64,000 nucleotides of DNA, taken from positions 19,195,656-19,259,655 of the forward strand of contig NC_065538.1 in NCBI RefSeq assembly GCF_932294415.1, written 5' to 3'. Numbering within the stretch: the stretch's first letter is position 1; the number at the start of each line of letters is the position of its first letter. The notes beneath the pieces are model-generated. The model had not been told where the DNA came from. It ran no database searches and saw only the letters and a program-made list of their open reading frames with translations. Made by a program: the position numbers and the translations under genes. This DNA comes from Quercus robur (lineage: Eukaryota > Streptophyta > Magnoliopsida > Fagales > Fagaceae). Of the stretch, positions 36,405-48,684 are shown piece after piece.

Positions 36405-38639
36405 CATGGTTTTAAAAATTGAACCGGACCGAACCAATCGGTCCGACCAATTCAACCGAGAATTGGCCACTAATCCGGTCTGGTTTTGACTAAAAACTAA
36501 AAAACACCAAAAACCAGAAATAATTGAGAATCAACCAGTTCAACCGTAAAATCAGGAATTGGTACAATTGAACCGGTTATTGATCAGTTGTGTTGAAAAC
36601 TAAAACTACACATTTTTTTCAAAAAGTTGCATTTTCCCCCCCTTCAAATCTAGCCTAAAACCTATAAGAATGATGATCCAAAACTATGGGAAGGAAGAAA
36701 AACTCAATGAAAAGAGAGAGGTAAAGAACTAAAGATTAAAATGTGATTCTTGATTTTTTTTTTTTTTTTTTTAAGGTAAATATGAATTACCTTGGCAGCA
36801 TCAACTTTCTAAAATTTTTTATTTTGCAACAAAAATACTTTGAGACCGAGAAAGTAAGAGTGTGAGACTGTAATGTACGAGACTTCAAAGTTAAAACAAA
36901 GGAGAAGAATGACTTTAGCTTTCGGATGGGACTAAAGAGTGAGTTTGGTTTAGCCTTTTGAAATTGGGCTTTTTGAAAAAGTGCAGTATGAAACTAGGCT
37001 TTTTTGAAAAAGTTGAGTGTTTGGCTAGCACTTAGAAAAGTAGTGGTTTAAGTTGTAAATTACCAAAAAGAACAATGTATATATAAGGAAGTTTATTTCA
37101 TTTTTAAATCAACTACTTCATAATACTTACTCAAAAAAAAAAAAAAAAAAGTAGGTGAAGTATTAATGAAGAGAAGGGGTAGGTAAATCACTTTTATTGT
37201 TATTGTTTTTTTTTTTCCTATGTCTTATCTGACTCACACCTCCTAGGGCCACGTTACAAGTTCTTAAAAGGAGCAAACTTTTACAAGACAACTTATTGAA
37301 AGTAAGAGCATCCACATCAATGGATGCAAAAATCTTGCAAAATGCAAAAAACCCTTCATTTTACACATTTTGACCCAAAAAAAAAAAAAAAAACCACATC
37401 AGTGGGTGTAAAATTATGCATAAATGCACAATTACTACAGTAACTGTGCATATAGTAATCGTGCATATATACACGGTTACTGTAGCACTTGTATTTAATA
37501 TTTTAGTAATTTTTTTTCTCTCCTTGTCTCTAGTTGCTCTCACTCTCAACTAACTCTCCCTTTTTCTCATTTGATCAAATCATCAAACCATCTGATCTCT
37601 CGCCAATCAAATCATCTCTCACCATCACCATCACCCTGATCTCTCGCCAATCACCTAATCAAATCATCAGACCACAGCCTCTCATTGTTTGATCAAATCG
37701 TCAATCGCCACATCCTTTCATTGTTTGATTTCTCGTCCTTTGTTTCTCATTGTTTCTCGTTGTTTGATCAATGGGTTTTTTGGTAGAGGGCTTGATCTCG
37801 TCACTACTCATGTCGATCACCGCTACCTCACCGATTGCCGCTGCTATCTTTTTTCTTTGTTTGATGGTTTTGATTAGTGGGTTTGATGATTTTAATTAGT
37901 GGGTTTTGATGATTTTGATCGGTGGGTTTTGATTAGTGGGTTTTAATGATTTTGATCGGTGGGTTTTGGGATTTTGATGGGTGGGTTGATGATGGAGGTT
38001 GGTTTGATGATGGTGGTTGTGTGGGTTGATGATCGCGCTGCTCTAATCGTTGATGGTGGCTAGGTATTGAGTCAAGAATGAATATTTTATTGAATAAATG
38101 TGTAGAATAGACAAACTGATGTTGGTGTTTTGTAAAAGTAGATGTGTAAAATAGAAAAAGCATGTTTTTTCTTGCAAAATGGATAGAAATTATGCATCTA
38201 CTAATGTGGATGCTCTAAGGGAAGGGTAAAAAAAAAAAAAGAACCATGTCATGTCAATATTTTGTGTGTGTGTATGTATATATAAGTATTAAATATATAA
38301 TGATAATAAATATATATCATACATTGTTAATTTGATTCTTCACAGTTATAAAATTTTATATATGGACTGTGGATTTTGTTATTTTTATTTCCTAAATCTA
38401 ATACACGAAAACTAAACTCACATTATTTTTTAAATTATATATATATATATATATATTTAACTTGAATATTCTTAGTTTAAAAACTTAATACATATATATA
38501 TATATATATTTTAATTTTTATAATTTTAAAATTATTTATTACATCACCGATTCAACCACCAATCGGACCTCGGTCCAACCAAAAAACCGATAACCAGTTC
38601 ATTTTTCGGTTCTTTCACCATACCGGTTTTTAAAATCAT
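36405..38639. mobile_element. MULE-like non-autonomous element, 2.2 kb, with nested MITE
   Basis: The left end CATGGTTTTAAAAATTGAAC and the reverse complement of the right end ATGATTTTAAAAACCGG are inverted. The ends are rich in 'ccggaccgaacc'-like words. Flanks are a probable 9-bp duplication, GGTTCCACT (36396-36404) and GGTTTCACC (38640-38648), which reconstitute the interrupted 205-bp unit when joined. A 9-bp duplication suggests the Mutator superfamily. No transposase is visible. The part near 36930-37130 resembles the left end of the element at 4023. Confidence 0.55.
37306..38215. mobile_element. PIF/Harbinger-like MITE with GAGCATCCACA termini, 0.9 kb
   Basis: The left end GAGCATCCACATCAATGGAT and the reverse complement of the right end GAGCATCCACATTAGTAGAT match at most positions, and TAA flanks both sides. 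The interior includes degenerate 'gtgggttttgat' repeats (37870-38030) and no transposase. It is the same family as the element at 29087-30100. It is nested in the MULE-like element. Confidence 0.8.
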
Positions 38640-41600
38640 GGTTTCACCATACTATTTCAGTTAACTTTTTTACCTTTATTTATAGTACTTTTAGTAAAAA
38701 GTTTTTAATTTCGACAAAATAAACGGATCTTAAACAGACCCTAATACTGCCACGTAGTGGAATGGGATCAAAGCATATAAGACACTTATGCAGAAAGTAC
38801 AACAAAAAGTATAACGACGGAAACAAAAGGTGTGATCTTAATCTCAACTCTCAAGCTTCAAGATCTTGCCATATTCAGCCTGTCTTGGCAACCACCTCCA
38901 TGTATGTCATGCCTTCCCTAAGCTTCCCCAAAAAGACTGATTCTTGGCTTAGTCAAATGGTGGTTTTGTTTCTTTGGTGTCCCATGTATGATGTAACAAA
39001 AAGAACTAAACACGATTCTTGTCTTTTCATGCTCATCTTTTTTCTTTTTTTCTTTTTTTTTTCGTTTGGGTTGGTTGGGATTTGGGACTTGGAAATTAGT
39101 ATGTTCCTTAAAATTTATATTCAACCCATTTTTTTTTTTAAAGCTTCAAATTTTCATGAACCAAAACAAGATCTTTTCGTTCTATAAAGTAAACGGGAAA
39201 TATACATTGACATAATATTTAGAGTTATATATATATATATATATATTAATATTATTTATTTATTTTTCCCTTTTTACTGTTTGTTAACAATTACACTAGA
39301 AGGCATATGGTAGTTTGATTCTCAGAGGTGTGAGGGAATGTGGGAGTAAGGGTGAGGGAGTGAGGGTGAGGGAGTGTCAGAGTGAGGGAGTGTCGGAGTG
39401 ACTGAGTTGAAATGAGGGACTGAGCTGAGGGAGAGGGAGTGTCGAACTGAGGGAGGGAGGTGTGAGTGCTGAAAAAATGAGGGATTAGGGTTAGATTATA
39501 GGTATAAATATATATATATATATAGGGTATTTTTGTAATTTCAGGGTATTGGGTTTTTATCCTGGCCAAGTTTCGGGTCGGGTCTCGGATTTTTTTGATA
39601 AAACTCAGACTTGACCCGGACCCCCTTCGGGTATTTTTTTGAAAACCCATACCCTACCCTATTCCTAATCGAATCAGGTAAAACCCGACCCATTAGGGTT
39701 GGGCCGGGCCGAGTACTCGCGAGTCGGGCAAAAATTGCCATCCCAAATTGGGCTCTTTGGGCCTAGATCCTTTTACCTTTTGGGCTTAGGAACCAAATTG
39801 TAAGGCCTTACAATATTTATGGTTGTAATTGTATTTTAATTTTAGATATATGGGAATTGATAAAAATTATATAGGTTAGGTATGACGTATTAATTAAATA
39901 GATTATTAAACAGGTCATTTGTACTGACTTTTATATGACTTGTTAATTAAACAAGTTAAACGTGTTGGGTCAAGTCGACTTGTTTAATAAATAGGTTGTG
40001 TTCAGGTGGAGGATTCTTGACATGTTTACTAAACAGGTTAGGTTCGGGTCAACCCATATAGTCGAATACTTATGGTTCAACATGACACGAACATGAATTG
40101 CCATCCCTAACCAACACATGGAATTGATCCATCAAAACAACTATACCAAAAATCACACACAATGCCCAAATCCACAAAATCAAGTGATGATAGTAAAATG
40201 GAGAGGGGAGGGGATTGCATAAAAAAAAAAAATTAAAAAAATTAAAAAAAAAAAAAAAAAAAAAAAAACTATAGTACGTAAATATCACATTTTGCAACCT
40301 ATGTTTAACCTTACAAAAGGCAAAACTGTCAATTCACAATTTAAGGTCAAAATTGTAATTTGGACGTTTCTTTTTTTGAGAAGGACGGTTGGATTTCTTA
40401 AATTCACTTTAAACAAATCTAAAAGTTATAAAAATCGAAACAATATTTCATGAGTTTCAGTCAGACCACCGGATTGGAAGTGTGCATGTCAAAACATGAA
40501 GGCTACTATGTACTATCGATAAAATTCAAAAAATTCTCAATCATGTTCAATATCCCTAACTTAATTAAACCCCGTATCAATAGTTTATTTATTTATGTTT
40601 AAATCTTTAGAATAACATTCCAAAATGTAAGACTGCTACTTATTGGAAAGTACAACAAAAAGTATACGACGGAAACAAAAGGTGCGATCTTAATCTCAAC
40701 TCTCAAGCTTCAAGGCCTTGCCTTATCAAGCCTGTCTTGGCAACCACCTCCATGTATGTCATGCCTTCCCTAAATAGACTTGTGAAAAAAATTGATTCTT
40801 GGCTTGGTCAATTGGTGGTTTTGTTTCTTTGGTGTCCCATGTATGATTTAACAAAAAGAACTAAACATGATTCTTGTCTTTTCATGCTCATGTTCTTACC
40901 TTTTTTTTTTTTTTCCTTTGGGTTAGTTGGGACTTGGGACTTGGAAATTAGTATGTTCCTTAAAATTTATATTCAACCTTTTTTTTTAAGCTTCAAATTT
41001 TCATGAACCAAAACAAGATCTTTTCGTTCTATAAAGTAAACGGGAAATATACATTGACATAATATTTAGAGTTATATATATATATATTGTTTTTTTTTCC
41101 CCCCATTTTTACTGTTTCTCAACAATTACACTGGAAGGCATATAGTAGTTTGATTCTCAGAAATTGCAAATAGGATAGTAGCAAGGGAGAGAAATAGTTT
41201 GTCCAGGATTTTTTTTTAAAACAAAACAAAAATCTATGAAATATGTTCCAGTTTTTGCACTTTTCATTGTCTTGGTTTAAGCTTGCTATGAATTTCAGCA
41301 CTTTTCGAAATGAGGAAATTTGCTTAAAAATAGGAGTATCCCCTATTGTTTACACAGTGCTTTTCACTATGCTAATTTTCTGAACAGTTTGATGGTTGGA
41401 TAGATAGACTAAATGGGATACTTGATTGTATTGTAATTATTTAGTTAGGATGCTTGATTAGTCAGTAAGGGAACCAGTATAGTTAATTTTGATTTAGCGG
41501 TCGTTAGTACAAGTAATGTGATAGGTTGAACTGGAAGGAAACACCTTATGCTGTCTCAGAGCCTTTGTAGAGTTGGAATCACCCAATTATTGGGAAATTA

Positions 41601-41884
41601 TTTGATCAACATACTTAGGAAACATGTTTTCACACTTTTCACAGTTTTCTATCATAATAAAAGTACAATTACCATGAATTTTCATTTTTCCATACATGTG
41701 CAATGATTTTCATTCCTTTGAAAACCAAGTGAATTCATTGGAAAACAGGAAGTAAGCCATTTGTACAGAATGAGAACAAAAAGTACAAACTAGAAAATGA
41801 TTTTCAAAGCAAATGCTTAAGCTACCAACAAGGTTATTGCTGCTTTAAGATCAAATAAGTTGCTCTGTCCTCAATTTTGACTGT

Positions 41885-43054
41885 TCAGTATGCATGATAT
41901 CCTAGGCCTCTGCAACTACTAACGTCAGAGTTAGTGGAGGAATTGGATTTAGATTCTGATCGGGTTACATCTCTAGTGTTAGAGTTTGTGGAGTGAGACT
42001 TGATGTCGAGTTTGATGTCAGGCTTAGCAGATTGTGACTGGGTTTTACCTTCAGTGGGTGCAACAATCCCTTTCTTCTTAGTCTTACCATTCTCTTTCAC
42101 CCACTTCGACTTCCTCAGCCAGTGTCTAGCCAACACAACTCCTAGACAGAAGAATAGAGTTCCCATGGTTGCTGCACTGATAGCAAGTATCCATTCTTTC
42201 CAGTGACCATATGGTAAAATTATCCATGTGGCTGCAACATAAGACATAGCCATGAATGAGACAGCTAACCACATGACTTTGTGAGCAACAACCAGTAGCA
42301 TCATTTGTGGTTTTCTTTCAAAAGGGATTATACTGACTAGAACTAAAACAACAGATAAAGATGTGAACAATGCAAAGTTGTTGCTTATTATAAAGACCTT
42401 GAAAGGTGTTGTTCCAGCCACTGTTGAACTTGAATTTCCAATTGATGATTCTTGCTGGTAAACCCCACCACCAGGAGGGCTTAATCCAGCAGTAAAAGTA
42501 ACTGTGGCAATCAGAATGGCAACAAGTATAATTGTGTTCCTTGCATTTTGCAGCGCCTCCCTGTGTGTCTCTTTTTCCCTAATTCGACGGTCATTATGAA
42601 GTTTAGTAAGTTTTACCCTTTGTCTTCTGCTGAGGACCTTATGTAGCTGCAAATTGGTTAAGGAGCTAGTTTTCTTCTCAAGTGAAGAATCTGGCTTAGC
42701 TGTGTTGTCATTCTGAATTTTGTTTGCCTCTTCAACTTGATGATGAGGGGAATGAGCTTCAGAATTTTCTTGGTTGGGAGGATCACCGAAGTCCATTGTT
42801 ATGGGCAACCTGGACACATTATCTAAGCTAATTCGCCTCCAAGCGTCTTCAAATATGTTAGGGGGAGTAGTTCCTTCAACTTCTTTTGAATGTAAAACTT
42901 TCATGGTTATACCACCAGCACTCTCCAGCATCTCTTTAATAAAAGGGAATTTATCAAAACTTTCATTCTGGTCTAGGATGCCAAGAGCTGTGAGTCCCTC
43001 ATCATTCTGGGAGTTGATCTCCACTGTTGTTTTATTGATCACAAACTCCACAAT
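41885..43054 (-). pseudogene. Gene F, 3' part: exon 3 of an ANK-PGG gene whose exons 1-2 lie 18 kb upstream
   Basis: The exon opens after a CAG acceptor (43055-43057) with IVEFVINKTTVEIN and runs 390 codons without a break to the stop. It carries the last ankyrin repeat, the long linker shared with gene D (EVEGT, NVSRLPIT, FGDPPNQ), the PGG domain ([18 protein letters not shown], then PPGGG), four membrane helices and the Ser/Thr-rich tail ending GYHAY. It lacks exons 1 and 2 nearby. Those that fit it (D-like, same phase) are at 61358-62612 on the same strand. Its intron flank (43058-43350) still matches intron 2 of D before retrotransposon sequence begins. Because exon 2 carries a stop codon, the locus is called a pseudogene although exon 3 itself is open. 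Confidence 0.88.
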
Positions 43055-43632
43055 CTGGAACAAACTTGAAAAAGATGAGCCCAATTAGAACATCACTCAC
43101 ACAATGGATACAATATTTTTATAAACTGTTGATGTAGCCAATTTTCACTATTTCTCATCTGGGCTCACCATACATCACTTTTTCATATACTAATAACCAC
43201 TCACCACATCAAAAACTTGTAAAAAATGTCGTAAAATAGTTTGTAATTCTAACCTTTTACTATTGTTTTTCGATCATTGGAATTGCTACTTGTTTGTTCC
43301 TTGATTTCAACATTTAAAGACTCATAGTTTGATCATAGTTGGATGAGATGCAGCCATTGGCAGTATGACAATATCCAAATCCCAAATTCTTAAATTTAAA
43401 TTTCGAATCACAATTAAATTGTTATACAAAACACAATCAAAATGCACAAATTAATAATTATTTGATTTTTTTCCTTAATGGATTTTTTTTTTAAAATTTT
43501 ATGGGATTTGTTTTTATTTTATTAGTAAAAATTGATTTTATTTTTAACTTTGGTTACTAAACACAAATATGACTTAGTTTAGTGATCATTTTAATTCTTG
43601 AGTTTTTTGTTATAACTTTTAATTTTGGGGTT

Positions 43633-45506
43633 TGTGAGAGTGCTTTTTTCTTTAGCACACAGGCCCAAGGATCCTGGGCCAAATAGTTGTATTTTGGTGG
43701 ACTGGGCTTGGTTCACCGCAGCTAAATGGGGGCTGATTACGAATCAAGTTGTGCGCAAGTCACATAAATCTCCTCAAGGCAAAAATGCGATTCCTCCTAA
43801 GCAATAAAATACCATTATAAGTGTTTTAGTATCATAAAATGACCCTTTACTCTTACAAAAATAAGTAAAATAGATGTTCATAATATTCACAGTGAGAAAG
43901 AGATTGAAATAGAATATTTAAGACTTATCTTTTATCGTATAAACATTTTAAAGAATTCCTTCACTTGGTACCCCGGGCGTACTGTCGTGGGATCCCGGGA
44001 CGTACTGTCGTGGGATCCCGGGGCGTATTAGGCCGATAAGAACCCAGAATCTCTGGTTCTCTGCACTATACAATCTTTCTCCATGCTTGTTATGCAATGG
44101 AGTTTTGTCCTTTCCTTTTACCTTTATAGGTCCTACACAATAACAACTATACAAGGCACATATCTTCAAATAATTGTTAGTTTCTTAGATTAGGATATAT
44201 ATATATATATATATATATTAATACATATACATATATGTCAATGAATTTTATGAGAATGATTCAGCCACGAGGATCCTGGCCCCAATTCTCACAGACTTAG
44301 TGTTTTTGCACAAGACTTGTGAGATTTGGAACTCAAGTCTGAGTGGCTTTACTTGGGCAAAAGACTCAGCTTTACAAGCAAGAATATATGTATTGAGCAG
44401 CAAGAAGTAGTAAAGGAAGATAATATAATAAAGAAATATGCAAAGCAATTGTTAGAAATTCTCAAATCAATATGAGATATTTCATTATTTTTCTTAATTG
44501 TGGATTACAAATGTGCTCACTAAGATATGATACAAGATTCAAATAAGCTCAAAAATTACAGACTTTGATGGCTATTCAAGCCTCTAAAACTTGCAAAGTT
44601 TGAATCCTTTTGAATCCAAGTATGTGCTATAGTGGCTGTTTCTGGGATACCGAGAGACAAATATGTGCTATAGTGGCTATTTCTGGGATACCGGGAGACG
44701 TTCCTCTGTTTTTCTTAAATTTTACAGAGTTCTCATGGCTCTGTTATGATATTCTTCCTACTGAAAATCCTCCCCCCTTTTAACATGGGTTTTCTCTTCC
44801 TTTTATAGTGTGTTTTCTAGGGCTCCATGGTACTAGTGATTTCTCTCTTTTGCCCCTCAGAGCTCGTGCTGTGACAGTTGCTCAAGGGCTGGTCTCTTCC
44901 CTTTTTTCTCACAGTTTTCATCTTTTATTACTGTTTCTCTAAAAGTCACTTGCTGACTTTCCATTCCAGGGCGTCCTTGGGCAACTAGCCTTCAATCTCT
45001 CTTCCTTCAAGATTTCTCACTTTTCAGACTCAGCTGTCGGTTGTATTTCCTTGCTGTCATTATTCCCAAATAGTTTGAATCTTTTACTGCTGGGTTGAAA
45101 GTTCTCTTCCAGTCGCTTCTACGTATGATTTTCTCATTCTTGGTTCCTTGTGGTACAGCTCCTTTGTTCATGAATGTTTGCTTTATACTTTCTGATTCTT
45201 TGCTGCACCAGTGGGTACTTGAGAAGGACATCTCTGTTCTTCATTTCTTGTATTTCGTGGTACCTTTCTTGAGTTGTCTTAATCTACAGTAGCTGTCCTG
45301 CATTACCTGAGGATCCCGGGACTCTGGCAGCCTCTGGGTATCCCGGCCCAGTTCTTTCACTGAATTTTGCTGGACTTTTTAATGACCTTTTTTGCTGGAA
45401 ATCTGAACATAAATAGGGCCTTAATGTTGATTCTTCTTGCTGCTTGAATTGGGCCTTCTTTACTTTTCATGGAATGGGCTTTCTTGTGAAATTTTGGCCT
45501 TCAACA
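43633..45506 (-). repeat. 3' LTR of the 11.4-kb element
   Basis: A 1874-bp direct repeat of 53183-55064. It contains short internal tandem repeats: 'cgtactgtcgtgggatcccgg' units at about 43977-44030, and a ~44-bp unit with 'gtgctatagtggct' at about 44624-44700. A (TA)n run lies near 44199-44220. No coding function. Confidence 0.92.
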
Positions 45507-45519
45507 TTAGCCCCCCGAG
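45507..45519 (-). other. Polypurine tract of the 11.4-kb element
   Basis: Reading on the minus strand, CTCGGGGGGCTAA lies directly before the 3' LTR, as expected for plus-strand priming. Confidence 0.6.
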
Positions 45520-47139
45520 CTCGTGGGTTACCTGTAGCCCACGCGCAAGAAAATAAATTATTTTTGGACACTTTTCTGGTTTGTAGAATCAATGTGTAGA
45601 TCAAATAATTCTTGAGGGAAACTCCAAAGGAATTGCTACACTTCCTTCATGGGATGTGCTAACATGTTGCGAAAGATTAGAATTCACCTTCATATTAGTA
45701 TTAGGCTGTAGATTGGTATTCAATAAATCAACTTTGTCAAACTATCAATAATATATGCAGATATATATGTATAACCAAATTATATTGGTATCGCATTTGA
45801 TACTAAGAGTATATTTCTAGCACTAACGTTTTTTGCTAGCAATTCTAGGATATGCTTTTTTTTTTTTTTTTTTGAAAGTAGCATACAAAAATCATGTTGA
45901 ATGCATATTAAATCTTAATATAAGATAGCACAGCTTTGTCAACAAGATTTTGTTTGTTTTACAAAATAGGTTGAATGAGGGGATCCCCCATGAACTTTGC
46001 CAAAGATATTCTATGCATTGTAGTACATGCTTGCTATGGCTAAGGTGAATAACACCAAGATGTTTGCCCCATGAGATTTTTAGTCCATGAATAGTGACTT
46101 ACCAATGGGACCATGATATCATAAATCATTGAATCATAAAAACATACTGATTTAGAGTCTAATCAAGGTTAGCTATTCTTCTCAAAATGTATTAAGAGAT
46201 AGAAACTTCCCTGAGGACATGACTTCGAAGGCTTAGGAACATCTCCACGCCTTGCTTTAGCTAAAGACCTTGCTCTTCTGGTGGATGCTCTTGATCTTTG
46301 CCTCATTCTTTTTCCAAATTGTGAGAGATTATATAATATTTCAGATTGCAGTAGATTATTCACATACCATGCCACCAATTATATTGTTGTTTGAATTGCT
46401 ATATTCCATATAGTTCATAAGCCAAAGAAAATAACAGTGGCTAAACTTATGTATAGTAAAGTTCGCACTAGACTTCTTAATTTTCATCAAGTAAAAGATA
46501 TATCTAAGGAAAATTTATAATCTTGTTTTAGCCCCCAGTGTATGCACTGGAAAAGCCAATTGCCAAATAAGATATGGCAATAAAAATTACTTCATGTATA
46601 TGAAACCATGTGAGGATCTCAACCACACAAGAATTCCAAATTTGATTTTTGATAATTGGTCAAGTAAGAAGACCAAAATTTTTAGAATTTTCGTTTTAAT
46701 CTATATGAATAAAATATTAGTGCATGGGTGATACCTCTTGCACAACATTTTGCAGTGTTTTGATATATTCAAACATGGTAGTAATGAGTGGGCTTACCAA
46801 AAGGGTACCTTTCTTTTGTTAAGCCGAAATACCTCCAAGCCTTTGGTGAGTTTGCACCTTGAAGGAGGAGGGAAATGTCGCTAGCTGGTTTGCAATGTCA
46901 TTGACTAATCTCTTTGTATAGAAACTTGCAAAAGTATCCATGCTTGTGTGGCTTCGAGTGATGTACTCTTAGAATTTTTTTTTTAAGTTACGCCTTCCTT
47001 GCTTCCTAGGCTCCCTTGAACCAATTCCTTTCAAGGAGGTCAATCTTGTGCACTTTACACACCCACTTTTGGGTTTTCATACCCACTCGAGGCTCTTTCT
47101 CTTTGTACCCCTCGTTGGGCCTTGCTTACAATTTGCATC

Positions 47140-48025
47140 CTTTGCCAGGATGTGCTACGGCTTGTACCTATTGCTGGTACGTGTTACAGTTTGTACCCAT
47201 TGCTGGTACATGCTAAAGTTGTAGCCATGACTGGGATATGCTTACAATCTGCACTTTTACCTATTGCTGGTACGTGCTATAGCTTGTACCCATAAACTTT
47301 TACTTTTGACCATTTTCTTGGTCGTAGTTGGAAACTTTTGCTCTTGGCCAATTTCTAGGCCATGTATTTAGAAAAATGGTTCTAGGCCAAGTTTTGGGCC
47401 AGGTACATGGAAAGTTTGCTCTTACGAAGTCCTAGGCCATGTCACTTGGAAAAAATCTGTTTTGGTCAAGTCATGGGCTAGGTACATGGAAATTTTTCTC
47501 TTTCCCAAGTCCTAGGCCATGCCACTTGGAAATTTTTTTTTTTTTTTTTTTGATCAAGTCCTGGGATAGGTACATGGAAAATTTGCCCTTTCCCAAGTCC
47601 TAGGCCATGCCACTTGGAAAAATCTGTTTTAGTCAAGTCCTGGGCTAGGTACATGGAAAATTTTCCCTTTCCCAAGTCCTAGGCCATGTCACTTGGACAA
47701 TTTCTTTTTTTTGATCAAGTCCTGAGCTAGGTACATGGAAAATTTGCCCTTTCCCAAGTCCTAGGCCATGCTACTTGGAAAATTTCTGTTTTGCTCAAGT
47801 CCTGGGCTAGGTACATGGAAAATTTGCCTTTTTCCAAGTCCTCGGCCATGCCACTTGGAAAATTTCTTTTTTTGATCAAGTCCTAGGCTAGGTACATGGA
47901 AAATTTGCCTTTTCCCAAGTCCTAGGCCATGTTACTTGGAAAAAATTCTGTTCTGCTCAAGTTCTAGGCTAGGTACATGGAAAATTTGCCTTTTCCTAAG
48001 TCCTAGGCCATGCCACTTGGAAAAT
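47140..48025. repeat. Minisatellites in the 3' part of the 11.4-kb element
   Basis: Two arrays. Around 47150-47290 are about four degenerate units with 'gcttgtacc' and 'attgctggtacgtgct'. From about 47380 to 48025 are about eight units of ~81 bp, each made of two related halves: one with 'ccaagtcctaggccatg' and 'cacttgg', the other with 'caagtcctgggctaggtaca' and 'tggaaaattt'. They lie between the RT remnant and the 3' LTR, where plant Tat/Ogre-type elements are known to carry variable tandem repeats. Open frames across them are translated repeats. Confidence 0.85.
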
Positions 48026-48684
48026 TTGTTCATGACCATTGAATTTTTCAATCTTCAGAAAAAGTTCCTTCGTAGCCCTTCATTTTCAAGTGGGCTTACT
48101 GAACTGATTTCTTTTCTTTTCTTTAAAGGGATGAGGATTTGTTTTCTTCTTCGAGGATCTTCTAAAATATCCTTTCTTGGCTGTGAACAAATTCTTTATG
48201 GAAATAATCTTCTTTTATGAGTCATCTAAGGTTGCTCTCAATGGTAGACTGATGGCCAGGAGCTCCACCAAGATGATTCTGTCATGGTGTTTTCTTCAAG
48301 TGGGGGATCTTCGTACGGGGATCCTGGAAGAGGATGACTTCCTCTAGGCATGCTCGTTGAAGGCTTTCTTCACAAACCTCATAGTCTGTTTCTTTACAAG
48401 GATCTCTACCGCTACTACTTTTTTAGAGATCTTCTCACTTAATAGGTATTTCTCTTCTTCGGGGAACTGGGTCAGTGAGTTTGTTACAACTTAGCTCTTG
48501 ATAACTCTGGGGATCCTTCAGACCTATGTTGTATTGGAAAATTAATATTAACCACCGGGCTACTCTTCAAGATTGCAAGAGTTGATTGAGGATTTGGTGG
48601 GATGAAAAGTAATGATTCAGTTGTTGAGATGCATGACTACCATACACGCCCTTTCTATGTTGGGATACCTCATTTCAATGTCCT

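Larger units (their letters stand above)
35677..38743. repeat. ~205-bp MITE-like unit in tandem, about five copies, the last split by another element
   Basis: Units begin near 35677, 35880, 36087 and 36291 with 'aagtgtgtgtttggc'-like sequence. Each contains 'tactattcatgg', 'agctaacttttacctttatct' and 'aataagcgaatc'. The fifth starts before 36404, is interrupted at 36405-38639 and resumes to 38743. Unit ends are weakly inverted (GTGCGTTTGG against the reverse of CAGACCCT) and the whole block is bordered by TAA, so the unit itself looks like a small TIR element that became tandem. The block is absent from the second copy of the flanking duplication near 40635. Confidence 0.75.
34915..41165. repeat. 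Tandem duplication of a ~1.3-kb segment; first copy carries a 3-kb insertion
   Basis: Copy 1 runs from 34915 to 35676 and continues at 38744-39330. Copy 2 runs from 39820 to 41165 without the interruption. Shared landmarks in order are 'ttatggttgtaatt', 'aagttaaa/acgtgttgggtc', 'gaaggacggttggatttct', 'caatcatgttcaat', 'ccatgtatgtcatgcctt' and 'gacataatatttagagtta'. The insertion in copy 1 (35677-38743) is the tandem MITE array. Between the copies, 39330-39545 is a GA-rich degenerate minisatellite ('gagggagtg' units), and 39545-39760 is more repeat debris. The last part of the unit is also the 3' flank of genes D and F. Confidence 0.8.

Noticed and set aside
39290..39545. GA-rich repeats with one 'ttagggttag', considered as interstitial telomere sequence
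   Set aside because: Plant telomere repeat is TTTAGGG in tandem; here it occurs once within a different minisatellite.
43625..43807. Duplicate short frames at 43625-43807 and 53112-53357, and at 44169-43948 and 53719-53498
   Set aside because: They are the same LTR sequence read twice, not a gene family.
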